Shown: in pieces, positions 44,029-52,882 of the stretch | Layout: each line of letters starts with the position of its first letter | How positions within the stretch are numbered: the first letter of the stretch is position 1 | Origin: Lysinibacillus alkalisoli | GTDB taxonomy: Bacteria; Bacillota; Bacilli; Bacillales_A; Planococcaceae | Direction: 5' to 3' | NCBI RefSeq assembly: GCF_014643595.1 | Contig: NZ_BMJT01000003.1 | Location: 186,001 to 250,000 of the forward strand | Length of the DNA stretch: 64,000 bases | The notes under the pieces: model-generated | The model's input: only the letters and a program-made list of their open reading frames with translations | Database searches by the model: none | Told to the model about the DNA's origin: nothing | Program-made: the position numbers and the translations under genes

Positions 44029-45450
44029 ATGTCAAACACATATCGTGTTGAGCGAGATTTTTTAGGCGAGAAACAATTACCAACAGAAGCATACTACGGG
44101 ATTCAAACGTTGCGTGCAACAGAAAACTTCCCGATTACAGGTTATCATATCCACACTTCGTTAATTCGTGCAATGGGTACTGTAAAAAAAGCGGCAGCTA
44201 TGGCAAACCGCGATGTACATTTACTTGATGCAGCATTGGCAGAAGCTATTATTAAAGCGGCAACAGAAGTTGAAGAAGGCATGTGGGACCAAGCATTTAT
44301 CGTTGACCCAATTCAAGGTGGTGCTGGTACTTCAATCAACATGAATGCAAACGAAGTGATTGCCAATCGTGCGCTTGAGATTTTAGGTGAGGATAAAGGA
44401 AACTATGCGGTAATTAGCCCAAACTCACACGTTAATATGTCACAATCAACCAATGATGCATTCCCAACGGCTATTCATATTGCAGTTTTAAAACAAATTG
44501 ATGAGTTATTAACTGCAATGGAGCAAATGGAGACGGCTTTCCATGACAAAGCAGAAGAATTTAGCGGTGTTATCAAAATGGGACGTACCCATTTACAAGA
44601 TGCTGTGCCTATTCGTTTAGGTCAAGAGTTTGAAGCATTTGCACGTGTAATTGCACGTGATATCACACGTGTTCGTCGCACAAAAGAAAACTTATTTGAA
44701 GTAAACATGGGTGCAACAGCTGTTGGTACAGGACTAAATGCTTTCCCTTCTTATATTGAAAAGGTAAGTGCGTATTTAAAAGAATTTACGCAACTTCCAT
44801 TAACAAGTGCAAGTCATCTTGTTGATGCGACGCAAAATACAGATGCTTATACAGAAGTATCGGCTTCATTAAAAGTTTGTATGATTAATATGTCTAAAAT
44901 TGCTAATGATTTACGTTTAATGGCGTCAGGCCCACGTGCAGGCTTAAATGAAATTAATTTACCAGCACGCCAACCGGGGTCATCCATTATGCCTGGTAAA
45001 GTGAATCCTGTTATGCCAGAAGTGATGAATCAAGTGGCCTTCCAAGTGATAGGTAATGATCAGACAATTGGTTTAGCTTCAGAGGCTGGGCAATTTGAGT
45101 TAAACGTGATGGAGCCTGTTATGGTATTTAACTTATTGCAATCACTGTCTATCATGAAAAATGTCTTTACTACATTTACAGTTAACTGTTTACAAGGCAT
45201 TACAGCTAATGAAGAACGTTTACGTAATTATGTGGAGCAGAGTGTTGGTATTATTACGGCAGTAAATCCACATATCGGTTATGAGCAAGCGGCAAAGTTA
45301 GCGCGTGAAGCTATTTTAACAGGTACATCGATTCGTGAATTGTGTATCGCGTCAGGTACTTTAACGAAGGAACAGCTTGATGTGATTTTAGACCCTTATG
45401 AAATGACACATCCAGGTATTGCTGGTGCAGACTTAATGAAAATGAAATAA
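44029..45450 (+). CDS. aspA: Aspartate ammonia-lyase (aspartase)
   Basis: Converts aspartate to fumarate and ammonia. 473 residues from ATG 44029 (GAGGAGAG upstream; an upstream in-frame ATG lacks a site). Signature [15 protein letters not shown] (about 317-331) with catalytic Ser in the flexible loop, GGAGTSINMNANEV (about 97-110) and [22 protein letters not shown] is the aspartase form, against KVNPTQ in fumarase. The promoter carries a perfect cre site. Its product feeds fumarase (fumC, 5 kb away). A strong terminator follows. Confidence 0.95.
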   Translation: MSNTYRVERDFLGEKQLPTEAYYGIQTLRATENFPITGYHIHTSLIRAMGTVKKAAAMANRDVHLLDAALAEAIIKAATEVEEGMWDQAFIVDPIQGGAGTSINMNANEVIANRALEILGEDKGNYAVISPNSHVNMSQSTNDAFPTAIHIAVLKQIDELLTAMEQMETAFHDKAEEFSGVIKMGRTHLQDAVPIRLGQEFEAFARVIARDITRVRRTKENLFEVNMGATAVGTGLNAFPSYIEKVSAYLKEFTQLPLTSASHLVDATQNTDAYTEVSASLKVCMINMSKIANDLRLMASGPRAGLNEINLPARQPGSSIMPGKVNPVMPEVMNQVAFQVIGNDQTIGLASEAGQFELNVMEPVMVFNLLQSLSIMKNVFTTFTVNCLQGITANEERLRNYVEQSVGIITAVNPHIGYEQAAKLAREAILTGTSIRELCIASGTLTKEQLDVILDPYEMTHPGIAGADLMKMK

Positions 45451-45487
45451 AAAAAAGAGTGAATCTTTGTAGATTCACTCTTTTTTT
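45451..45487. terminator. Bidirectional terminator, aspA / cheX-like gene
   Basis: AAAAAAGAGTGAATCT / AGATTCACTCTTTTTT with a 4-base loop. The convergent minus-strand gene ends at 45486. Confidence 0.92.
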
Positions 45488-45944
45488 ATTCGTCATCATC
45501 TATTGTGAGTAAAATAGTGATATTGCCAGCACCTTCAATTGTTGCAGGTAAAGAAAAGGCTTTTTGGAAGCCGTATAATTTTGTTTTGCCAACCATAACC
45601 GTCGGGGGTGTAATATCTAGTGTCATATTTTGTTGCCCAACAAATGTACATAAGTTGCCAACAATCATATTGCCAAACTCACCTGTAAAAGACTCTAACA
45701 TTTCGCCATCAATAGCCATACCAAACATTTTTTCCGCAATGGCACTAAATGTTGTAGGTAATCCATCAATAATAACGCGACCTCTTAAATCACCTACAAT
45801 ACCAATTAACACACCCATTGCCTCTTGTTCAAATGGTTCTGAAGTTACAACAGGTGGTTTTACTTCTATGGGAACAGGTAGAATAGACTTCAGTGAAGTG
45901 ATTGTTCCGTTTAATATAGTTTGAATGTGAACCGAAATACTCAT
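45486..45944 (-). CDS. CheX/CheC-like chemotaxis phosphatase-domain protein
   Basis: 152 residues from ATG 45944 (AAAGGG upstream); the longer frame has no ribosome site. It has the CheX fold with the E-x2-N catalytic motif in GEFGNMIVGN (about 90-99) and a GVLIGIVGDLRGRVIIDG sheet. Such proteins dephosphorylate CheY-P or modulate receiver domains. It is an orphan: no che or fli operon is nearby. It stands close to a chemotaxis-type signalling repertoire in this window (MCP at 21.6-23.3 kb, flagellin at 60.6 kb). The tail is very acidic (IDDDE). Confidence 0.85.
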   Translation of the reverse strand: MSISVHIQTILNGTITSLKSILPVPIEVKPPVVTSEPFEQEAMGVLIGIVGDLRGRVIIDGLPTTFSAIAEKMFGMAIDGEMLESFTGEFGNMIVGNLCTFVGQQNMTLDITPPTVMVGKTKLYGFQKAFSLPATIEGAGNITILLTIDDDE

Positions 45945-46010
45945 ATCAACACACCCTTTATAGACTTTATTACATATTACCATGATACTATATCGTTGTG
46001 AAATAGTAGA

Positions 46011-46059
46011 TTGACGAAATTGCAAAACGTTGATATATTATAAGTGATAATGATTTTCA
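46011..46059 (+). promoter_or_regulatory. Strong promoter followed by a Fur box
   Basis: TTGACG (46011-46016), 17 bases, TATATT (46034-46039), then TGATAATGATTTTCA (46045-46059), one mismatch from the 7-1-7 Fur core TGATAATNATTATCA. The box covers the expected transcription start, the standard place for Fur repression. Confidence 0.7.
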
Positions 46060-46081
46060 AACTCACAAAGGAGTGATTCAC

Positions 46082-46171
46082 ATGCTATATTTATTCATTG
46101 GTGCAACAGTGGTCACATGTGCTAGCTTAGGCAAGTACGTTTTAACAAATACAACAGCGCATATTCAATAA
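46082..46171 (+). CDS. 29-residue hydrophobic peptide in a Fur-box transcription unit
   Basis: Starts MLYLFIGATVVTCASLGKY and ends NTTAHIQ: one hydrophobic helix (about 2-20) with a short polar tail. AAAGGAGTG lies 8 bases before the ATG. The unit is complete: sigma-A promoter, Fur box on the start site, ribosome site, coding region and a strong terminator, all within about 210 bases. B. subtilis has small Fur-regulated proteins (Fbp), but I cannot claim homology. Alternatively the RNA itself may be the functional product. Confidence 0.65.
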   Translation: MLYLFIGATVVTCASLGKYVLTNTTAHIQ

Positions 46172-46184
46172 TATACTCTTTATT

Positions 46185-46217
46185 ACTGTTCAACTACAAT
46201 AAGTTGAACAGTTTTTT
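46185..46217 (+). terminator. Terminator of the Fur-box mini-gene
   Basis: ACTGTTCAACT / AGTTGAACAGT, 11-base perfect arms with a 6-base loop, then six T. Confidence 0.92.
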
Positions 46218-46300
46218 CTTGTGTTTTTTTCTTATTTATTGGTAAAATTACCACTGTGCATATCCGTGATTTTTGTTATGCTATACATGGAGGAAAGCGC

Positions 46301-46822
46301 ATGAAAAAGTTACTGTTAGAAGTACAAAATATCATTTTAATTTTATTGTTCTCGCTCTATTTATTTGCTTTGATTACGGTAGTTTTTGTCCGTTATCCTT
46401 TAACGCCAGAGCATTTATTTACATTGACGAGTGCCGAACGCGTCGTCAATATTGTTCCTTTTCATACTATTACACATTACTTAAATGGTATTTACCGTGT
46501 AACAACAGCAGATGCCTGGTTAAACGTGTTTGGCAATATTTTATTATTTATTCCATTAGGCATGATGTTAATGTTACGTTTAAAAAGTAAAAGAATGACG
46601 GTGTTTTATGTTGTAATGGCTTCTGTTAGTATTGAAGTGGTACAATATTTGCTAAATATCGGTGCTACAGATATTGATGATGTAATTTTAAATGTAACAG
46701 GTGGCGTGATGGGTGCATTTAGTATTGCAATTTTATTGCGTTTTGCAGGTGAGTTTTTGACAAAGCTCATACTTTGTATAGGTGGTATGAGTATGGTAGC
46801 ACTCTACTTTAATATGTCATGA
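46301..46822 (+). CDS. VanZ-family membrane protein
   Basis: 173 residues from ATG 46301 (GGAGGAAAG upstream). Features of the VanZ-like family: RVVNIVPFHTI after the first helix, NVFGNILLFIPLGMML, and SIEVVQYLLNIGATDIDDVILN with conserved Glu and Asp near membrane helices. Four to five helices are predicted. In enterococci VanZ gives low-level teicoplanin resistance, but most chromosomal homologues have no proven role. It is a single gene with its own terminator. Confidence 0.85.
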   Translation: MKKLLLEVQNIILILLFSLYLFALITVVFVRYPLTPEHLFTLTSAERVVNIVPFHTITHYLNGIYRVTTADAWLNVFGNILLFIPLGMMLMLRLKSKRMTVFYVVMASVSIEVVQYLLNIGATDIDDVILNVTGGVMGAFSIAILLRFAGEFLTKLILCIGGMSMVALYFNMS

Positions 46823-46827
46823 CTAAC

Positions 46828-46864
46828 ACAATCCGACCAAAAAAGTGGTTGGATTGTTTTTGTT
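46828..46864 (+). terminator. Terminator of the vanZ-like gene
   Basis: ACAATCCGACCA / TGGTTGGATTGT (one G-T pair), then TTTTTGTTT. Confidence 0.85.
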
Positions 46865-46985
46865 TAGCTGTCTTGTTCAAAAATACACTATACTTAGGCA
46901 AAATTAAGAAAATATACGCTTTATTCGACTAAAACGTGATAGAATACTAGCATAAGAAAGTTCAATCGAAAAGGGGTTAACACAA

Positions 46986-49900
46986 GTGGTACATGATTTT
47001 GAAGCACAACTAGCGGCATTGTTAAAACAGGCGTCGCTACAAGCAAGTATTTATCAAGAGAATGATGACACAGAGCGTATGAATAAGACGGCGTTATTTG
47101 CGCGGAAAATACAACAACGTGAATTTGTTATCGCATTTGCAGGGCATTTTAGTGCAGGTAAATCAAGCATGATTAACGCATTATCTGGCGAAGATTTATT
47201 AGCCTCTAGCCCAATTCCAACAAGTGCTAATATTGTGAAGGTACATAAGTCAGATGAAGACTTTGCTATTGTGTATATGCACAATGATAAACCTGTCAAA
47301 TTTAGCGCAGGGTATGATTATAAAATGGTAAAAGAGTTAGGTAAGGATGGCGATTTAGTTTCGCAAATTGAAATTGGACATGCGGCTTCTACATTACCAG
47401 ACGGTGTGACAGTTATGGATACACCTGGTGTCGACTCGACAGATGATGCTCACCGTATGTCAACCGAATCAGCCTTACATATTGCTGATATGGTGTTTTA
47501 CACAATGGATTATAATCATGTTCAATCTGAGTTGAATTTCCAGTTTACAAAGCAATTAATGAAATATAATCCAAATGTTTATTTAATTGTTAATATGATT
47601 GATAAGCATCGTGAAAACGAGCTGAGCTTTGAAACATTTAAAGAAACCGTCTATCAATCATTTGGTGCTTGGGGAGTAGAGCCAAAAGGCGTATTCTTCA
47701 CATCTTTGCGAGAAAAGGACCATCCACATAATGACTTTGAGCAAGTGAAAAAAATTGTGATGGATAGTATGGATGATTGGCAAGATCAATTGATTCAAAC
47801 AGCTAATGGTACACTTGCACTTTTACAACATGAACATGAAGCATATTTAACACAAGAAAAAGAAGAGACCTTTGAAGCACATAATGATGTGTTAAGTGCA
47901 AGTGATTGGCAAGAGCGAGAGGATATTTTAGAACAATATCGCAAGTTAGAACAACAACTGACATTATTCTCTTTAGAGGTATTTAACGACACCTTAGATG
48001 AGCGTCGCAAAGACTTATTAGATAATGCGGCCATCATGCCAGCTGATTTGCGTGAAAAACTACGCAGTTACTTAGAAAGTACGCAAGAAGACTTTAAAGT
48101 AGGCGGTTTATTCTCAGCCAAAAAGAAAACACAAGAAGCGAGAGAAGAGCGAAAGAAAGTAGCCTATGAAAGTTATAAAACCGTTGTAACAGCACAAGTT
48201 TCTAATATGATGAAGCAATTATTAAAGCAAGTATTAAAAGATACAGGTGCATTGACAGAAGAGCGTGCAAGAGACATTGATGCGATGGCTTTTGCTATTC
48301 CATTTTCATTAATCGAAGACCAAGTGCAAAAAGGGGCATTAGTGACAGGCGATGCTGTATTAAACTTTGCGAATCGCGTGGCAGATGCTACTAAACGTTA
48401 TTTTATTCGTGAAACAGATGCGTGGCGTGATGCTCAAATCCCTATGTTGCAACAAGTAGCAGAAGAGACAGCAACACCTGTTAAGATGCGCATGAATAAT
48501 ATGCAAGATAAGGTGGATGCGATTTTAGCCTTGCAACATATTGATGAGCAGTTGGCATATAGCCAAAAAGAATATAAATTTACAACGAATGATATGCGTC
48601 AAAAAATGGCTAACCAACAGCAACAATGGGCAGCGGATTATGAGCGAGATTTAAATGACATTCGACCGTTTAAGCCTGAAATGTTGCAAGTTAAAGATGC
48701 TGAGGTACAAGTTGAGCAACAAGCTAGCCAACAAGTAGTTAATATGTTGCCAACAGAGCGCGTTATTTTTCAGGCAGAAGAGACGGCAAAAGCGATTGAA
48801 CATATGGATGGTTTTAAAGAAACAGCCGATTACTTGCGCAATAAAGTAGAGCGTTTGAAAAAGAAAGACTTTACTATTGCGCTATTTGGTGCATTTAGTG
48901 CAGGTAAATCATCATTTTCTAACGCATTAATGGGTGCGCCTGTGTTACCCGTATCGCCAAACCCAACAACCGCAGCGATTAATAAAATTCGCCCTGTAAC
49001 ACCTGATCACCCACATGAAACGGCAGATGTTGCTTTGAAAAATGCAGAGCAAATGTTAGAGGATATTGCGGCATCTTATGAAGCCATTGGTTTAACTGTT
49101 ACATCATTAGACGAGGCTTACACGAGAGCGGAGGAAGGGCTTAAAGTACCTTTAACAGATGAGCGTTTAAACTTACACAAATCGTTTATTCGTGCCTATC
49201 AAGTAGGGTATCCATTATATAAGGAACAGTTAGGGAATGTGTTACGTGTAGAACGCCAAGAGTTTGAAGCATTTGTGGCACAAGAGAGTCGTTCTTGTTT
49301 TGTTGACCATATTGACTTTTACTATGACAGTCCGATTACACGTATGGGTGTGACCTTAGTCGATACACCAGGCGCAGACTCCATTAATGCGCGTCATACT
49401 GGTGTTGCGTTTGAGTATATTCGTAACGCAGATGCTATTTTATTTATCACCTACTTTAACCATGCGTTTGCAAAAGCAGACCGAGAGTTTCTCATTCAGT
49501 TAGGGCGTGTAAAAGATGCCTTTGAATTAGACAAGATGTTCTTTATTGTGAATGCGATTGATTTGGCTAATGATGCCGATGAGCAAGAAGATGTTAAAGA
49601 TTATGTGCGTACAGAATTACAGCGCTTTGGTATTCGTTTCCCTCGTTTGTATGGTGTTTCTAGTTTAGATGCCTTAAAAGAGAAGGTACAAAATACCGAT
49701 TTATCTTCTGGCATGCCACCGTTTGAAGTGGATTTCCAAAATTTCTTAAATGACGAGTTAAGTGCATTGGCGGTTAAAGCTTTAGCAGAAGAAGTAGAAA
49801 AAACGACACAGCGTCTTGGTGATATGATTACACAAACAGAGGAAAATTTAAAACGTAAAGATGCCCGATTAGAAGAGTTGGCTACTTTGGAGTCACATAT

Positions 49901-50609
49901 TAAGCAGACATATCGCACACCTAAGACAGCTATGATCGAAAGTGATACAAAGCATGAATTAGATGAATTGCTTTATTACTTGTTGCAACGTGTGTATTAT
50001 CGTTATCCAGACTTCTTTAAGGAAGGCTATAATCCTTCAACATTTGCCAATCATAATGCACAAACAGCACTTGAGATAGCATTAAAAGAAGTGTTGCAGA
50101 GTTTACGCTTTGACTTAGAACAAGAGATGCGTGTTACAAACTTCCGTTTAGGACAGTTTATAGATAAACAACTGCAAATCGGTTTTAAAGAGTATGTGCA
50201 AAATTTAAAACAACTTAACCCAACATTTGCTTTCCGAGCTTTTGAGACAGAGGAAAATGAGTTATTAAACTTTACAGGACCATTTGAATCCATCACACCA
50301 TTCACAGAAGTGAAACGTTATTTCCGCAATGCAAAAGCTTTCTTTGAGAAAGATGAAAAAACGAAATTGCGTGATGAATTAGAAGTATTAACAAAACCAA
50401 TAGCAGAGCGTTATTTGCAACAAGAGAAAGAGCGTCTTAATGACTGGGCGCATACGTATATTATGCAAGAAGCAGAGCAACTACGTGTGCACATCGTGTC
50501 ACAAGCACAAGAGCAAATTGTAGCAGAGCGTGACTTATTGAATGAAGGCACACGTTTAGAAGCATGGAAAACAGTCTATGCAAAACTGCAAGGTATTACC
50601 GTATCATGA
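46986..50609 (+). CDS. dynA: Tandem dynamin-like GTPase, DynA-type
   Basis: 1207 residues with two complete dynamin modules, as in B. subtilis DynA (about 1190 residues). G1 motifs are GHFSAGKSSMINAL (about 52-65) and GAFSAGKSSFSNAL (about 635-648). G3 motifs are MDTPGVDSTDD and VDTPGADSIN, and G4-like motifs are NMIDKH and NAIDLAN. Long helical stalk segments follow each GTPase domain. DynA tethers and fuses membranes, repairs pores and delays lysis by phage and antibiotics. It starts at GTG 46986 behind AAAAGGGG. A hairpin terminator lies directly after the stop. Confidence 0.93.
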   Translation: MVHDFEAQLAALLKQASLQASIYQENDDTERMNKTALFARKIQQREFVIAFAGHFSAGKSSMINALSGEDLLASSPIPTSANIVKVHKSDEDFAIVYMHNDKPVKFSAGYDYKMVKELGKDGDLVSQIEIGHAASTLPDGVTVMDTPGVDSTDDAHRMSTESALHIADMVFYTMDYNHVQSELNFQFTKQLMKYNPNVYLIVNMIDKHRENELSFETFKETVYQSFGAWGVEPKGVFFTSLREKDHPHNDFEQVKKIVMDSMDDWQDQLIQTANGTLALLQHEHEAYLTQEKEETFEAHNDVLSASDWQEREDILEQYRKLEQQLTLFSLEVFNDTLDERRKDLLDNAAIMPADLREKLRSYLESTQEDFKVGGLFSAKKKTQEAREERKKVAYESYKTVVTAQVSNMMKQLLKQVLKDTGALTEERARDIDAMAFAIPFSLIEDQVQKGALVTGDAVLNFANRVADATKRYFIRETDAWRDAQIPMLQQVAEETATPVKMRMNNMQDKVDAILALQHIDEQLAYSQKEYKFTTNDMRQKMANQQQQWAADYERDLNDIRPFKPEMLQVKDAEVQVEQQASQQVVNMLPTERVIFQAEETAKAIEHMDGFKETADYLRNKVERLKKKDFTIALFGAFSAGKSSFSNALMGAPVLPVSPNPTTAAINKIRPVTPDHPHETADVALKNAEQMLEDIAASYEAIGLTVTSLDEAYTRAEEGLKVPLTDERLNLHKSFIRAYQVGYPLYKEQLGNVLRVERQEFEAFVAQESRSCFVDHIDFYYDSPITRMGVTLVDTPGADSINARHTGVAFEYIRNADAILFITYFNHAFAKADREFLIQLGRVKDAFELDKMFFIVNAIDLANDADEQEDVKDYVRTELQRFGIRFPRLYGVSSLDALKEKVQNTDLSSGMPPFEVDFQNFLNDELSALAVKALAEEVEKTTQRLGDMITQTEENLKRKDARLEELATLESHIKQTYRTPKTAMIESDTKHELDELLYYLLQRVYYRYPDFFKEGYNPSTFANHNAQTALEIALKEVLQSLRFDLEQEMRVTNFRLGQFIDKQLQIGFKEYVQNLKQLNPTFAFRAFETEENELLNFTGPFESITPFTEVKRYFRNAKAFFEKDEKTKLRDELEVLTKPIAERYLQQEKERLNDWAHTYIMQEAEQLRVHIVSQAQEQIVAERDLLNEGTRLEAWKTVYAKLQGITVS

Positions 50610-50612
50610 ATT

Positions 50613-50651
50613 AAACTGTAAGTGAAGAGGTGCTTCACTTACAGTTTTTTT
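50613..50651 (+). terminator. Terminator of dynA
   Basis: AAACTGTAAGTGAAG / CTTCACTTACAGTTT, 15-base perfect arms, then a T-run. It lies inside the open 5' extension of the next frame, supporting the later start of that gene. Confidence 0.92.
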
Positions 50652-50672
50652 ACACAGAAAGGAGTTTTTTAT

Positions 50673-51683
50673 ATGATAAATCACAATCACTACGCACTAA
50701 TTGCTTTAATAAACAGCAAAAAAGCAACAAAAGAATGGGAGACTACCGCACCGATAATCCAACATACTTCACATATGTTACCAGAGCTTTATCAATTACC
50801 AAAGAAATGGTTGAAAAACTATCATCAAATACAGGAAAAAAGTAAAGGGTTAACACAAGCGCAGTGGGAAGAACATACACAAGAAGCATTAAAGCTTGGT
50901 TATGCTACTCTTTACAAAGAGAGTCAAAAAACATGTATTGAACGAAAATGGAAAAAGCTCGTAAAGAAAGCAACACCTAAAAATGAACAGGAACGCCTAG
51001 CAATCCAAGCCTTAATTGTCTATGTAGCTACTATGCGCGGCTTATATGATGATGAGGTAAAAATGTCCTACATAGAGACTTGTTATAAAGGAGATGCGGC
51101 TGCCTTTTTCAAAATGAGACGTTCATTATTTTTATTGCGTCAAGACGTTGACCAACAAATTATGAGATACACACAACCAGCAGCTTTTAAAACATTATGT
51201 AAAGTATTTACTCCTTACGATAAAAAAATGCGTAAACAAGCAACATTTGCACTAGCAGAGTTGATAGAGATGTTAGGAGGTACTACACCATCACAAAAAA
51301 AGATAACGAAAGAAGATTTAATTAAACAATTAGCTACTCAGCCACAACCCTTAAAGCAGAAGAGGGTGAGAAAGGCATTGCAAGCATTGGCTATGCAACC
51401 TGAAAAACCGACAGTCGTATTATTTGGTGGACATAAAAATTATCAACAAAGATTACAACAAGTGTTGCCACAATTAGAAGTGGGTGATGCTTATCGAGCA
51501 GCCGATTTTCAACAGCTACTCCATAAAGATTATGTCATTACAATTGGCTTGCAAGCACCTCTCACCTTGCGTGTTAAAAAGCAACTTGCCAAACAACAAC
51601 ACGACGTTACATGGCTAGCTTTAGCAAGACAACAGTCTCCAGCAAGCGTAATGGCATTATTACAACGCCATGGTTATGAATAA
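50673..51683 (+). CDS. Uncharacterised protein with DUF2325-like C-terminal domain
   Basis: 336 residues from ATG 50673 (AGAAAGGAG upstream). Residues 1-235 are helical and very rich in Lys and Gln, with no motif I know. Residues about 240-336 start PTVVLFGGHKNYQQRLQQ and continue through KDYVITIGLQAPLTLRVKKQL and ARQQSPASVM. This is the pattern of DUF2325 (a GGH motif followed by a Rossmann-like strand order). The function of that family is unknown. It follows dynA but has its own ribosome site and is separated by a terminator. Copy 3 of the hairpin repeat ends it. Confidence 0.6.
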   Translation: MINHNHYALIALINSKKATKEWETTAPIIQHTSHMLPELYQLPKKWLKNYHQIQEKSKGLTQAQWEEHTQEALKLGYATLYKESQKTCIERKWKKLVKKATPKNEQERLAIQALIVYVATMRGLYDDEVKMSYIETCYKGDAAAFFKMRRSLFLLRQDVDQQIMRYTQPAAFKTLCKVFTPYDKKMRKQATFALAELIEMLGGTTPSQKKITKEDLIKQLATQPQPLKQKRVRKALQALAMQPEKPTVVLFGGHKNYQQRLQQVLPQLEVGDAYRAADFQQLLHKDYVITIGLQAPLTLRVKKQLAKQQHDVTWLALARQQSPASVMALLQRHGYE

Positions 51684-51698
51684 TTAACGACATTCCAC

Positions 51699-51744
51699 AA
51701 AAAAGTGGTAAAGGGAAAAGTAATGCTCCCTTTACCACTTTTTT
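51699..51744. repeat. Copy 3 of the hairpin repeat; terminator
   Basis: AAAAAAGTGGTAAAGGGA (51699-51716) and TCCCTTTACCACTTTTTT (51727-51744), perfect 18-base arms with a 10-base loop. It lies 15 bases after the DUF2325-like gene. This is the best-preserved copy. Confidence 0.9.
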
Positions 51745-51890
51745 ATCGTATGTCCTTGTAACAAAAGTTTTAACTCCGGGTGTTTTCATCTTGCAAACAT
51801 GTATGAGTAGCGTAATATGAGAAGTATATGAGAAAAAAGTGATAAAATAGCTCGTTTTAAATGGGTATTTAATACTTAGGAGGGATAGTT

Positions 51891-52751
51891 TTGGATTTAA
51901 GAAATTTAAAAACATTTGATGTTGTCGCCACCTATTTAAATTTTACTAAAGCGGCAGAAGCTTTAAACTATAGTCAGCCTACAGTCAGTCAACAAATTAA
52001 AATGTTAGAGGAGGATTTGGGTCAAACATTGATTCAGCGTACAGGTAAACAAATGTTACTAACACCCGCTGGCCAATTATTAAAAGAACGCACAACAAGT
52101 TTGTTTCAATATATCGCAGAGATTGAAAAGGACTTAGAGACATTCAAACAACCTGTGCAAAAATTAACCATCGCTGCACCAGAATTTTACTGTAGTTATT
52201 ATTTATCTATAATAATTAGTGCCTTTTTAGCACAATATCCTACTGTGCAAGTGAAATTGATTTGCGCAAATAGCGAAGATACCTTACGCCTTGTTAAAGA
52301 AGAGCAAGCCGATTTTGGTTTTGTCGCACTTGATGACTTCTCGTCAACGATTCAATCGACTTTATTAGGAGCAGAGGATTTGGTATTTGTTGCCCATCCA
52401 GCGCTAGTTAAAGCAAGACCTATCCATGATTTAAATGATGAACCTTTTATTACGTATAGTCGAGACTTTTTAATACAGCGTTGTTTAGAAGAAGTGAATT
52501 ATTATCCAAAAAAACTTATAGAGTTTGGGAGTGAGGAAGCAATTAAAGGAGCCGTTTTAAAAAAGTCAGGTGTCGCCCTGTTGAGTGATTTTTTATTAAA
52601 AAACGAAATTATCGAAAAACAATTAGTTGTTTTACATCGCTTTAAAGAAAAATTACCTACGTATGCTATACAATTGCAATATAGAGAAAATGATGAACTT
52701 TTACGAGCATTTTTGCAAACTACAGAGCAAATATGGCAGCATGTTAAATGA
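51891..52751 (+). CDS. LysR-family transcriptional regulator
   Basis: 286 residues from TTG 51891, chosen because TAGGAGGG ends 6 bases before it and MDLRNLKTFDVVA is the canonical LysR start. The winged helix (residues 2-60) includes NFTKAAEALNYSQPTVSQQI, followed by a linker helix and the ligand domain (about 88-286). It reads in the same direction as the transporter-peptidase-epimerase genes that follow 131 bases later, and an ATTGTA-CA-TACAAT site lies in between. It is the presumed activator of that cluster. Confidence 0.92.
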   Translation: MDLRNLKTFDVVATYLNFTKAAEALNYSQPTVSQQIKMLEEDLGQTLIQRTGKQMLLTPAGQLLKERTTSLFQYIAEIEKDLETFKQPVQKLTIAAPEFYCSYYLSIIISAFLAQYPTVQVKLICANSEDTLRLVKEEQADFGFVALDDFSSTIQSTLLGAEDLVFVAHPALVKARPIHDLNDEPFITYSRDFLIQRCLEEVNYYPKKLIEFGSEEAIKGAVLKKSGVALLSDFLLKNEIIEKQLVVLHRFKEKLPTYAIQLQYRENDELLRAFLQTTEQIWQHVK

Positions 52752-52792
52752 TGAACATGTAAAAAAACTAATAGTTTCATGTAAAAATATCA

Positions 52793-52824
52793 ATTGTACA
52801 TACAATATGTTGCCGTCTTATAAT
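52793..52824 (+). promoter_or_regulatory. Candidate LysR site and promoter of the yfcC cluster
   Basis: Inverted repeat ATTGTA-CA-TACAAT (52793-52806) overlaps a TTGTAC -35-like element. TATAAT lies at 52819-52824, with a 19-base spacer typical of an activator-dependent promoter. Confidence 0.45.
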
Positions 52825-52882
52825 GATTAATATAATTTTGATTGCATAACCATGCATATCGAAGAGGATGGGGTGACAAGGT

